This document shows, piece by piece, positions 1 through 7,167 of a DNA stretch of 9,202 nucleotides. The stretch lies in contig USLV01000030.1 in assembly GCA_900555705.1 (NCBI GenBank), positions 1 to 9,202 on the forward strand, given 5' to 3'. The stretch is from an uncultured Oscillospiraceae bacterium. GTDB lineage: Bacteria; Bacillota; Clostridia; Oscillospirales; Acutalibacteraceae. The notes beneath the pieces were generated by a model that was not told where the DNA came from, made no database searches, and saw only the letters and a list, made by a program, of their open reading frames with translations. Position numbers and translations under genes: made by a program. Every line of letters starts with the position of its first letter. The stretch's first letter is position 1.

Positions 1-1
1 C

Positions 2-1123
2 GGCGACGCGCCGGTCTATCATCACGAGGACGGCGACGGGGAAACGCACAGCGATGGCCGGGAATCCTTCGGGCGACAGGTCTACAAGCATCTGATGAAC
101 GGCGTCTCGCACATGCTGCCGTTTGTCATCGGCGGCGGCATCCTGATCGCCCTCGCCTTCCTGCTGGACGACTACAACATCAACCCGGGCAACTTCGGCT
201 CCAACACCCCGGCCGCCGCCTTCTTCAAGGCAATCGGCGACACGGCCTTCCGCTTCATGATGCCGATTCTCGCGGGCTATATCGCGATGAGCATTGCGGA
301 TCGCCCGGGCCTCGCAGTTGGTTTCGTCGGCGGCGCGCTTGCCAACGCGGGTTCCACCTTTGCGAGTCCAGCCGGAGATGCAACGGCTGTCTCCGGCTTC
401 ATCGGCGCCCTGCTCGCCGGTTTTGTCGGCGGTCTGCTGGTGCTCGGGCTGCGCAAGGCGACCGCCCGTTTCCCGAAGAGCCTCGAGGGCATCAAGCCGG
501 TGCTCCTCTATCCGCTGCTCGGTGTGCTCGGCATCGGCGTGTTCATGTGCGCGGTCAACCCGTTTGTCGGCATGCTCAACACCGCGCTGAGCAACGGTCT
601 CAACTCGATGGGCAGCACGAGTAAAATCCTGCTCGGCTGTGTGCTTGGCGGCATGATGTCCATCGACATGGGCGGCCCGTTCAACAAAGCGGCCTATGTC
701 TTCGGCACCGCCGCGATCGCGACCGGCGGCTATGACATCATGGCGGCGGTCATGGTGGGCGGCATGGTGCCCCCGCTGGCCATTGCCCTCTGTGCCACCT
801 TCTTCCGCAATCGCTTTTCCTCCGATGACCGCAAGTCGGCCTATGTCAACTATATCATGGGGCTCTGCTTCATTTCAGAGGGCGCCATCCCCTTCGCGGC
901 GGCGGACCCCTTCCGTGTGATCCCGGCCTGCATCGTGGGCTCGGCGGTCGCAGGCGGTCTCTCGATGGCCTTCGGCTGCACCCTGATGGCACCGCACGGC
1001 GGCGCTTTCGTCTTCCCCGTTGTCGGAAACGTCGGCTGGTACTGCGTCTCGCTTGCCGCCGGTTCGGTCGTCGGCGCCCTGCTGCTCGCCGCGCTCAAAA
1101 GACCGGTTGAAAAACGGATTTGA
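2..1123 (+). CDS. fruA: PTS fructose-type transporter, EIIC domain (5'-truncated gene)
   Basis: This is the membrane channel domain of a phosphoenolpyruvate-dependent sugar permease, which imports fructose (or a close relative) and phosphorylates it during transport. The frame is open from base 2, so the ATG at 95 is internal and the true start lies upstream of the window. The first ~25 codons are hydrophilic and rich in Asp, His and Gly, as expected of a linker after a IIB domain. They are followed by YKHLMNGVSHMLPFVIGGG, the usual opening of fructose-family IIC. Many hydrophobic membrane segments follow. The family signature SEGAIPFAAADP is encoded at 875-910, and APHGG follows near the C-terminus. 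Only 373 codons are visible, so I cannot tell EIIBC from EIIABC. The gene ends 34 bp before ptsH, consistent with one operon. Fructose specificity is inferred from family resemblance; mannitol-type IIC is unlikely. Confidence 0.9.
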   Translation, partial: GDAPVYHHEDGDGETHSDGRESFGRQVYKHLMNGVSHMLPFVIGGGILIALAFLLDDYNINPGNFGSNTPAAAFFKAIGDTAFRFMMPILAGYIAMSIADRPGLAVGFVGGALANAGSTFASPAGDATAVSGFIGALLAGFVGGLLVLGLRKATARFPKSLEGIKPVLLYPLLGVLGIGVFMCAVNPFVGMLNTALSNGLNSMGSTSKILLGCVLGGMMSIDMGGPFNKAAYVFGTAAIATGGYDIMAAVMVGGMVPPLAIALCATFFRNRFSSDDRKSAYVNYIMGLCFISEGAIPFAAADPFRVIPACIVGSAVAGGLSMAFGCTLMAPHGGAFVFPVVGNVGWYCVSLAAGSVVGALLLAALKRPVEKRI

Positions 1124-1157
1124 TTGTCCAACATTGAATCAAAAGGAGAGACTTTTT

Positions 1158-1421
1158 ATGGTATCCCAGAACATCACCCTCACCAACGCACAGGGCTTCC
1201 ACATGCGCCCGGCCGGTGTTTTCGCCGGTGCCATGGGCAAATTCCAGTCGGACGTCACCCTCGCGGTCGGCGCCAACAAGGTCAACGGCAAAAGTCTCAT
1301 GAATATCATCGCCGCCTGTATCAAAAGTGGCACCGAGGTCGAGGTCATCTGCGACGGACCGGATGAAAAAGAAGCGCTCGCCGCCGCTGTCGATCTGATC
1401 CAAAACGGACTCGGCGAATAA
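1158..1421 (+). CDS. ptsH: Phosphocarrier protein HPr
   Basis: HPr is the small cytoplasmic phosphocarrier that takes phosphate from Enzyme I on a histidine and passes it to sugar-specific EIIA domains. The product has 87 residues, the normal length. The active-site motif is GFHMRPAG, with the histidine at residue 15. Ser46 sits in NGKSLMNI, at the position HPr kinase/phosphorylase modifies in Gram-positive bacteria, so it could act in CcpA-type catabolite repression (family knowledge, not shown here). The motif has Met where many HPr proteins have Ala or Thr (HARP/HTRP). The start is fixed by AAAGGAGAG at 1142-1150, 7 bp before the ATG; a longer open frame from 1020 overlaps fruA and has no such site. 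The gene lies between fruA and ptsI with short gaps, so co-transcription is likely. Confidence 0.96.
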   Translation: MVSQNITLTNAQGFHMRPAGVFAGAMGKFQSDVTLAVGANKVNGKSLMNIIAACIKSGTEVEVICDGPDEKEALAAAVDLIQNGLGE

Positions 1422-1453
1422 AGCCGAACCGGAACGAGAGGAAGGGACGCACT

Positions 1454-3154
1454 ATGTTGACGGGTATCGGCGCATCGGCGGGTATTGGTATCGGCCGGGT
1501 TCTGCTTCTCCGGGAGGAAACGCTGACCTTTGAACCACGCACGGTTTCGGACCGCGAAGCGGAGCTCGCACGCTGGCGGGCGGCGTTGGAGGCGTTCTGC
1601 GACCAGACCGCCACACAGGCGGCGGCGCTCCGGGCACGCGTCGGCGAGCAGGACGCCGCCATTCTCGAGGGGCATATCCTGATGATCCGCGACCCCTACA
1701 TGACAGGCGAGATCGAGCGGCGGATCACAGAGGATGCCGCCTGTGCGGAAGCCGCGCTCACCGAGGTCTGCGATCAGTTTGCCGCCATCTTTGCCGCGAC
1801 CGATGACGAGCTGACCCGTCAGCGCACCGCGGATGTCGCGGATATCAAAACCGGCCTTCTGCGACAGCTGCTTGGCGTCACGGAGACGGATCTCAGCGCC
1901 ATCCCATCCGACACGGTGGTCGTGACGCGGGAGCTGACTCCCTCCGTAACGGCCCGCCTCGACACCACACACGTTGCCGCCTTCGTTACCGAAACCGGCG
2001 GCAAAACAGCGCATGCCGCCATCCTGGCACGGTCGCTCGAGATCCCGGCGGTGCTGGGCGTCCCGGATGCGATCGAACGGCTGCGCGACGGCGATACCGT
2101 TATCGTGGACGGGGGGACGGGCACGGTGCTGGAGCAGCCGTCGCCGGAGCAGCTCGCCGACTATCAGGCACGTCGACAGACGATGCTGGAGGAACGTCGC
2201 GCGCTGCGGCAATACATTGGGCGACCGACCGAAACCGCCGATGGCCACCGGGTCGAGCTGGTCGCCAACATCGGCACGCCTGAAGAGGCCGCACGGGTAA
2301 TCGAAGCGGATGGTGAAGGGATCGGACTTTTCCGGACGGAGTTCCTGTTCATGGATCGGACTGCCCTGCCGACCGAGGAGGAGCAGTTCGCCGCCTACCG
2401 GCAGGCGGCGCTCACACTGAAGGGGCAGCCGCTTATCATTCGGACGCTGGATATCGGCGGTGACAAGGCGCTCCCCTATCTCGGGATGCAGCCGGAGGAG
2501 AACCCTTTTCTCGGCCACCGCGCTGTCCGCTTCTGTCTCGACCGGCCGGATATCTTCCGTCCCCAGCTTCGCGCCCTTCTTCGTGCCGCTGTTTTTGGCG
2601 ATATCCGCATGATGGTGCCACTCGTCACCTGTGTGGAGGAGCTGACCGCTGTGCGGGCGCTGCTCGCGGAGGAGGCGGACGCACTCGGCAAGTCGGGTAT
2701 CCCCTGTAAGCCCGACCTTCCGGTCGGCGTCATGATCGAGACACCGGCGGCCGCAGCCATCGCCGATCTGCTGGCCGCCGAGGCGGATTTCTTCAGCATC
2801 GGCACCAATGATCTGATCCAATATGTCATGGCGGTCGACCGCGGCAACCCGCAGGTCGCGGGACTCTACTCTCCCTTCCAGCCGGCGGTGCTGCGCGCTA
2901 TCCGCCATGTCGTCGAGTGCGGCCGCCGGGCGGGCATCCCGGTCGGCATGTGCGGCGAGGCAGCGGCGGATCCGTTGCTGATTCCGCTGCTGCTCGCCTT
3001 TGGGCTGACCGAGTTCAGCGTCAACCCCGCCTCACTGCTCGCCACCAGACGGGAGATCGCCCGCTGGACGCTTCCGGAAGCGCAGCAGCTCGCGGCGGAC
3101 GCCATGCAGCAGACAACCGGGGAGGCGGTTCGCCGTCTGCTCGGGCAATCTTAA
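1454..3154 (+). CDS. ptsI: Phosphoenolpyruvate-protein phosphotransferase (Enzyme I)
   Basis: Enzyme I starts the PTS cascade: it phosphorylates itself with PEP and then phosphorylates HPr in the cytoplasm. The product has 566 residues, close to the usual ~570. The N-terminal HPr-binding and swivel domains cover about residues 1-225, with the phospho-histidine H187 in TGGKTAHAAI. The C-terminal PEP-binding barrel covers about 250-540. Visible elements are GLFRTEFLF (R294), RTLDIGGDK (R330), GHRAVR, MMVPLV, GVMIETP (E429), IGTNDLIQY (D453) and GMCGE with the catalytic Cys500. All expected key residues are present, so the enzyme should be active. The ATG is preceded by AGAGGAAGGG at 1437-1446. 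The gene is 32 bp downstream of ptsH and is the last gene of the operon, followed within 10 bp by a stem-loop terminator. Confidence 0.97.
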   Translation: MLTGIGASAGIGIGRVLLLREETLTFEPRTVSDREAELARWRAALEAFCDQTATQAAALRARVGEQDAAILEGHILMIRDPYMTGEIERRITEDAACAEAALTEVCDQFAAIFAATDDELTRQRTADVADIKTGLLRQLLGVTETDLSAIPSDTVVVTRELTPSVTARLDTTHVAAFVTETGGKTAHAAILARSLEIPAVLGVPDAIERLRDGDTVIVDGGTGTVLEQPSPEQLADYQARRQTMLEERRALRQYIGRPTETADGHRVELVANIGTPEEAARVIEADGEGIGLFRTEFLFMDRTALPTEEEQFAAYRQAALTLKGQPLIIRTLDIGGDKALPYLGMQPEENPFLGHRAVRFCLDRPDIFRPQLRALLRAAVFGDIRMMVPLVTCVEELTAVRALLAEEADALGKSGIPCKPDLPVGVMIETPAAAAIADLLAAEADFFSIGTNDLIQYVMAVDRGNPQVAGLYSPFQPAVLRAIRHVVECGRRAGIPVGMCGEAAADPLLIPLLLAFGLTEFSVNPASLLATRREIARWTLPEAQQLAADAMQQTTGEAVRRLLGQS

Positions 3155-3163
3155 ATACAGCAA

Positions 3164-3202
3164 AAAAACACCGCGCACTGCGTAACAGTGCACGGTGTTT
3201 TT
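3164..3202. terminator. Bidirectional intrinsic terminator between convergent operons
   Basis: Left arm AAAAACACCGCGCACTG (3164-3180) pairs with right arm CAGTGCACGGTGTTTTT (3186-3202) over 17 positions with one C-A mismatch, around a CGTAA loop. The right arm ends in a T-run for the plus-strand ptsI transcript. The left arm begins with an A-run that is a T-run for the minus-strand lipoprotein transcript, whose stop codon is 32 bp away. It can therefore serve both strands. Confidence 0.9.
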
Positions 3203-3234
3203 CCATTCCCCCATGGGTGCTATATCCGTCCCGG

Positions 3235-3852
3235 TTATGTAGCCATTGCCAGAACCAGCTTATCCGTATCCTCCCCGGCGGCTTGCAGCACCAGCGCGCC
3301 GGTTTCCGACTCTGTCCCCTGATAGACGGTTTTGGTGACCATCAGCCGCCCGTCTTCCAAAGACAGGGCATAGTCAAAATGTGCACGATCCGCCAGCTCA
3401 TACAACCGCTTTTCCGCATAGTCGTATACCTCTATACGACGGTCTACGATCCCGGAACCAAAGCTGGTTGTGGCGCACAGCTCCGGACGGCCGTCTCCGG
3501 TCAAATCTGCGAGAAACACACGCAAAATCGGCATACCGTAGAACAGCGTATCCTCCTGTTCACCCCGGACGGCAGTGACCTGCTCGGCCGTCCATCGAAA
3601 AATTGTCCCGGGATACTCAGGCAGTTTCAGCTCCACCGGTTGATCCCACGGCAGCTCTCCGTCGGACAGATACTCGGTCCATTCCCGGGCCATGATGGGC
3701 TCTGTCGAGGCTATGATGGACTCTGTCGAGGCTATGATGGACTCTGTCGGTTTCCGCGGCACGGAAGTCTCCGCCGGTTCCGCCGCCTCGCAGGCCGTCA
3801 GCCCCAGGAGGCACCCGGCAATCAGCGCCAAAACAGCAGCATATGCTTTCAC
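3235..3852 (-). CDS. Putative lipoprotein with an FG-GAP-like motif, function unknown
   Basis: The product is a 205-residue predicted lipoprotein. I chose the GTG at 3852 because it follows a strong AGGAGG site by about 7 bp. It begins directly with a lipoprotein signal: VK, a hydrophobic stretch, then LTAC with the lipidated Cys at residue 21. The upstream extension to 3969 is Arg-rich and would bury the signal. After the lipobox is a linker with the tandem repeat TESIIAS-TESIIAS-TEPIM (residues 36-54). The folded part (about 60-205) contains DLTGDGRPEL (116-125), an FG-GAP or calcium-loop-like motif, then FGSGIVDRRIEVYDY. Similar segments occur in clostridial extracellular proteins, including C-terminal parts of M56-type sensors (recalled, not searched). 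It lies 61 bp downstream of the CotH-like gene on the same strand, with no terminator seen between them, so co-transcription and a surface role are inferred. No enzymatic function can be assigned. Confidence 0.82.
   Translation of the reverse strand: MKAYAAVLALIAGCLLGLTACEAAEPAETSVPRKPTESIIASTESIIASTEPIMAREWTEYLSDGELPWDQPVELKLPEYPGTIFRWTAEQVTAVRGEQEDTLFYGMPILRVFLADLTGDGRPELCATTSFGSGIVDRRIEVYDYAEKRLYELADRAHFDYALSLEDGRLMVTKTVYQGTESETGALVLQAAGEDTDKLVLAMAT
3692..3749 (-). repeat. 21-bp in-frame tandem repeat, 2.8 copies
   Basis: On the plus strand the unit ATGATGGRCTCTGTCGAGGCT starts at 3692, 3713 and 3734. The first two copies differ at one base, and the third is cut after 16 bases. Read on the minus strand it encodes the repeated heptad TESIIAS in the linker of the lipoprotein just after its lipobox. 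A 21-bp period keeps the frame, so copy number can change without breaking the gene, adjusting linker length between membrane and domain. Confidence 0.93.
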
Positions 3853-3913
3853 ACAACGTCCTCCTCTTCCGTATATTGGCACACCATGGGAAAGGGTTAC
3901 CTGTATTGTCCTT

Positions 3914-6874
3914 TTATTCGAACAGGGCGGTCGCCTGCTCCTCTGTGAGTCCGAATACCGCGCGGACATTCGCGTCGTGCACCAGCTCCTGCTTCAGCTC
4001 CGCCTGGCGTCCCCGCGCAAAAACGCGCAGGTTCTCGACGTTCTGCTCCCAGTTGATCTTCGGGTTCCATTTCTGGAAATTGCGGGTCGCCTCCGCCTTC
4101 CAGATGCCGTGCAGCTCGTCGATCCGCGCGACAACGCGCGCGGTCGAGAAGGTGTTCTTCATATGGTATTCCCACCGCTTCAAAAACAGCGTCCGAAACT
4201 CGTCGTTTTTCAGCAGGTTGTGGATCAGTGTGGTGCTGAAGGCGTTGCCCGCGCCGGTTCCGGCCGGGTTGATGACATGCCAGATGCCGTTTTGACTGCC
4301 GTTTTGGAAACCGAGATCGGTATCAAAGAGAATCCAGCGCCATTTGCCGTCCCCCTCAGAGGAGCGGAAATAGCGGATATTGCCGGTGTCGTCATTGCCG
4401 CAGTAGATCTCCGAGATGATGTAATCCGCATAGTTCTGCACATCCATCCGTTCGCTCACATAGGCATAGGCCTCGACCTGTCGCAGATCGTGGCTCTCGA
4501 CATATTGGATCAGCGATCGGTATTCCGCCGAGCTGCCCGCGTTGACATAGCCGTTGCCCTGCATCAGATCAATCGATTCCTCGCTGACGCCATAGCGGGT
4601 CGCAAGATACTGCTCGTTGATCTTCTCGCGGATATAGTGCATCCCCCAGTATTCGCCGTTGATATAGACGATTACCGGACGATAAGCCTGCACATCCAGC
4701 AGTTTTTCGTCGTCAACAAGACTGGTCGTCAGCACATCCTTCATGATGGTCCGCAGCCGATCCTGGCCGGAGGTCCGGAGGATCAACGAGTCGAAGGTCT
4801 CATAGTCTCTGGAATCAAATACCTTCGCCTCGAGAGAGGAGGCGCCGTAGCAGTCGCGGAACGCAAGCTTCAGCGACTTTTTTTCATAGGTGCGGGAATA
4901 CTGGCCGTGGATGGCCACGCCGCAGCCCTCGCTGAACACCGTCTTCCCCTCGCTGAACAGCTCGATATGCGCGTCGCGCTCCCAGTCCTTCCAGTAATTG
5001 GCGCCGAGATAGGGAAACTCGCTGCTGGCATTGGGACCGGTGGCATAGATGCCGTGCGCCGCGCTGAACAGGTTGTCCGGGTCGCTGACAAGGCTGACCA
5101 CGTCCACGGTGTGATGCTCGTTCAGGATATAGGAGGCGGTCAGAACCTCACTCGGCAGCGCACCGCTCTCAACCGCCATCGCGCGAATAACCCCGGTTTT
5201 GTTCAACGTAATCGGTCCGGTGTAGCGTTTGGAGGCGGTGGTTGGATCGCTGCCGTCGGTGGTGTAGTAGATGGTGCCGACGGCGTTCAGCGACACCTGT
5301 ACCGATGCGACGTCGTCATAGACACCGGGCATCGTCGTTCCGGTGGCAGGCGCGGCGCTGACGCCGCGTACCCCGTTTCGGTTCGCGGCATTCGGCGTTG
5401 GTGAGGAGAAATAGAAGAAGCCGGGGCGTCCATTGATCCGTCCGCGGGAGACGTTGAGCGGGGTATCGGCAAGACCGACAGCATCCGCCAACCGTCCGTC
5501 CGGCGCATAGAGCAGCGCCGCGACGCTGTTGCCGTTGAGCTTGAAATTCGCCTGGATGGCGCCGCTGTTTTCCGCGACGGTACCGCCGGACGCATAGACC
5601 AGCAGATAACCGCCGGCGGGAATGGTGCGGGCGGGAAGCGGGAATTTTTTCGGCTCAGCCGGATCATCGCTCAGGGTGTAGCCCTCAAGCGAGATGGGCG
5701 CACCGGTCGGATTGTGCAGCTCGATCCAGTCATAGTACTTGCCGCCAAGCGCCGCCGACGTGGTATTGCGGGCAATCACTTCGCTGATGACCAGTCCGGC
5801 AGGACGGGTCTGATCCAGCGCGGCGAAATAGGCCTCGATCCCCTCCGCCGTATTGGGCTGTGCCGGAGAGGCTGAGCCGAGCGCGAAGCTGCCGTCATCC
5901 TGCCGGAGCAACGCCTGATCGTTCTTGACGACGCCGACCGTCAACTGATCGATCACCACGCCGTTCGGAGCGGCCAGGCAGACCACGTCGCCGCCTTTTT
6001 TACTGATACCAAAATCCGCGTGGCGGTCGTCTGTTCCGGTGTATTCCTTGCCGGCGGCAAAGACAACCACCGTCCCCCCGCTCGCCAGTGTGATATCCGG
6101 GAACCGGTAGCGCAGCGGCCGCGCAATATTGTTGGAAAGTCCGTAACCCGCAAGGGACAGCGGACTGTCGCCCACATTTTGCACTTCAATATAGTCGTAA
6201 TAGACTCCGTCGGCATCCGGCCAGGTGGTGAGGTTGTCCGCCATCACCTCGCTGATGATCAGCCGTCCGGTCTCGGCAGTACGGCCTTCGTTCAGCGCCG
6301 CCAAGCCCTCCTCGGTGTTTGGGAAGCCGGGCGTCGGCGTATCCGACGCGACAAAACCGTCTGAGGAACGAACGGCGGACTGCCCCTTTTCCAGCAGCAG
6401 CGTCACCGTCTCGTCGATCCGACCGTTCTTCGGACTGCGCAGGCCGATCGTCTCGCCGCCGTCCGATTTGAGCTTGAAGCCCGCGTGCAGCGGCTTCGTG
6501 CCTTCTCCGTCCAGATAGACGACCAGATATCCGTCCGCCTCCAGCGTCATATCCGGCAGGGTATACGTATTGTTGCCCTCTGTCAGCCGATGACCGCCGA
6601 GCGAAACGGCACTGCTGCCGGTATTGTGCAGTTCAACCCAGTCCGCCAGAGCACCTTCCTCATCCGGGAACGCATCGTTGCTGGTCATGTACTCGCTGAT
6701 TTCGAGCGGAGAGGCCGCCGCCTCCACACCGCCAAGCAGCCGGGAAATCCCCCAGATGAGCAGCCCGATTACAACCACTGCTGCCGCGATCAGAAAAACC
6801 AGTGTGAGAATCCGCTTTCTGCGGCGGGACAGTCCTCCCGTTTTCTTCTTATGCTGAACAGCGTGATTGGCCAT
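3914..6874 (-). CDS. Membrane-anchored CotH-kinase-family protein with three lamin-tail domains
   Basis: The product is a 986-residue surface protein. Residues 1-20 are basic and 21-42 form one hydrophobic segment, a signal anchor that puts the rest outside. Three lamin-tail (LTD) domains follow at about 55-165, 203-325 and 358-475, each starting with an ISE(Y/V) strand followed by a D(W/Y)(V/I)E(L/V)(H/Q)N motif. A chitobiase/hexosaminidase C-terminal-type domain spans about 513-585 (YYTTDGSDPT...YTGPI). The CotH kinase-like domain is at about 590-955, with GVAIHGQYSR, KKSLKL, GMHYIRE, NDDTGNIRYFR and WRWILFDTDLGF; the DTD at 851-853 is a candidate metal site. CotH of Bacillus is an atypical kinase of spore coat proteins; many clostridial relatives like this one are surface proteins with unknown targets. 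I chose the ATG at 6874 because AAAGGAG lies about 9 bp upstream and the promoter lies between it and the ATG at 6991. It is probably the first gene of a two-gene unit with the lipoprotein. Confidence 0.9.
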   Translation of the reverse strand: MANHAVQHKKKTGGLSRRRKRILTLVFLIAAAVVVIGLLIWGISRLLGGVEAAASPLEISEYMTSNDAFPDEEGALADWVELHNTGSSAVSLGGHRLTEGNNTYTLPDMTLEADGYLVVYLDGEGTKPLHAGFKLKSDGGETIGLRSPKNGRIDETVTLLLEKGQSAVRSSDGFVASDTPTPGFPNTEEGLAALNEGRTAETGRLIISEVMADNLTTWPDADGVYYDYIEVQNVGDSPLSLAGYGLSNNIARPLRYRFPDITLASGGTVVVFAAGKEYTGTDDRHADFGISKKGGDVVCLAAPNGVVIDQLTVGVVKNDQALLRQDDGSFALGSASPAQPNTAEGIEAYFAALDQTRPAGLVISEVIARNTTSAALGGKYYDWIELHNPTGAPISLEGYTLSDDPAEPKKFPLPARTIPAGGYLLVYASGGTVAENSGAIQANFKLNGNSVAALLYAPDGRLADAVGLADTPLNVSRGRINGRPGFFYFSSPTPNAANRNGVRGVSAAPATGTTMPGVYDDVASVQVSLNAVGTIYYTTDGSDPTTASKRYTGPITLNKTGVIRAMAVESGALPSEVLTASYILNEHHTVDVVSLVSDPDNLFSAAHGIYATGPNASSEFPYLGANYWKDWERDAHIELFSEGKTVFSEGCGVAIHGQYSRTYEKKSLKLAFRDCYGASSLEAKVFDSRDYETFDSLILRTSGQDRLRTIMKDVLTTSLVDDEKLLDVQAYRPVIVYINGEYWGMHYIREKINEQYLATRYGVSEESIDLMQGNGYVNAGSSAEYRSLIQYVESHDLRQVEAYAYVSERMDVQNYADYIISEIYCGNDDTGNIRYFRSSEGDGKWRWILFDTDLGFQNGSQNGIWHVINPAGTGAGNAFSTTLIHNLLKNDEFRTLFLKRWEYHMKNTFSTARVVARIDELHGIWKAEATRNFQKWNPKINWEQNVENLRVFARGRQAELKQELVHDANVRAVFGLTEEQATALFE

Positions 6875-6929
6875 GGCCAGGCGCTCCTTTCTGCCACTAT
6901 TCTCTGCGGGAGGCTCTCCCATTTTCTCA

Positions 6930-6958
6930 AGTATAGCATACCGGCAGAGGATTGTCCC
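6930..6958 (-). promoter_or_regulatory. Extended -10 promoter for the CotH-like gene
   Basis: Read on the minus strand, GGGACA (6958-6953) is followed by a 17-bp spacer and TATACT (6935-6930). The -10 element is preceded by TGC, an extended -10 motif that can compensate for the weak -35. Transcription would begin near 6923, giving a leader of about 50 nt before the ATG at 6874. The short inverted repeat GGGAG-AGC-CTCCC (6920-6908) would lie at the 5' end of the RNA. This placement rules out the longer open frame beginning at 6991. Confidence 0.72.
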
Positions 6959-7044
6959 CTGTTTTTGCGAATGTTCACGATATTTTTTCAACGAGGACAG
7001 CTGATCGACAGGCTTCGGAAAAAGATTTGCGGCTTTTTTCGTTT

Positions 7045-7063
7045 GTTCATAACAAGTTCATAA
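7045..7063 (+). promoter_or_regulatory. Direct repeat GTTCATAA with 11-bp period (candidate operator)
   Basis: GTTCATAA occurs at 7045-7052 and 7056-7063, exactly one helical turn apart, and overlaps the -35 region of the pssA promoter. Tandem ~6-7 bp repeats at 11-bp spacing are the layout recognised by PhoP/PhoB-type response regulators (family knowledge). A role in phosphate control of phospholipid synthesis is an inference from layout only. Confidence 0.4.
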
Positions 7064-7077
7064 AGTTTTCGTAGAAT
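7049..7077 (+). promoter_or_regulatory. Probable sigma-A promoter of pssA
   Basis: ATAACA (7049-7054), a 17-bp spacer and TAGAAT (7072-7077) match the -35 and -10 consensus at 4/6 and 5/6. Transcription would start near 7084, giving a leader of about 85 nt before the ATG at 7168. It lies about 100 bp from, and is divergent to, the CotH-gene promoter. The leader shows no convincing riboswitch or attenuator structure. Confidence 0.6.
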
Positions 7078-7167
7078 AGTAACAATTATGAAAAGCGTGT
7101 CCTATGAATGAGACAGGTTGCCGGAACACATGCTAGCAAAAGAACAAAAGGCGGAGGCGTCCAGCAG

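Noticed and set aside
1139..2908. Long open frame (589 codons) on the minus strand opposite ptsH and ptsI
   Set aside because: It lies antisense to two genes with complete catalytic motifs; it is Arg/His/Gly-rich with no recognisable domain and arises from the GC-rich codon pattern of the true strand.
3692..3749. CRISPR-like array
   Set aside because: The units abut without spacers and are in frame within a coding gene, so this is a coding tandem repeat. No other array was seen.
3853..3969. N-terminal extension of the lipoprotein to 3969
   Set aside because: It overlaps the end of the CotH-like gene, is Arg-rich and would disrupt the lipoprotein signal; the GTG at 3852 has a strong ribosome binding site.
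3692..5404. Long plus-strand open frame (570 codons) opposite the lipoprotein and CotH genes
   Set aside because: It is antisense to genes with clear domains, signals and ribosome binding sites, and its product shows no domain order or signal of its own.
6875..6991. N-terminal extension of the CotH-like protein from an ATG at 6991
   Set aside because: The predicted promoter and leader lie inside it, and the ATG at 6874 has a proper ribosome binding site right before the basic and hydrophobic anchor.
7088..7111. Tiny 7-codon reading frame in the pssA leader (MKSVSYE)
   Set aside because: It has no ribosome binding site, and the leader shows no attenuator-like hairpins, so a regulatory leader peptide is not supported.
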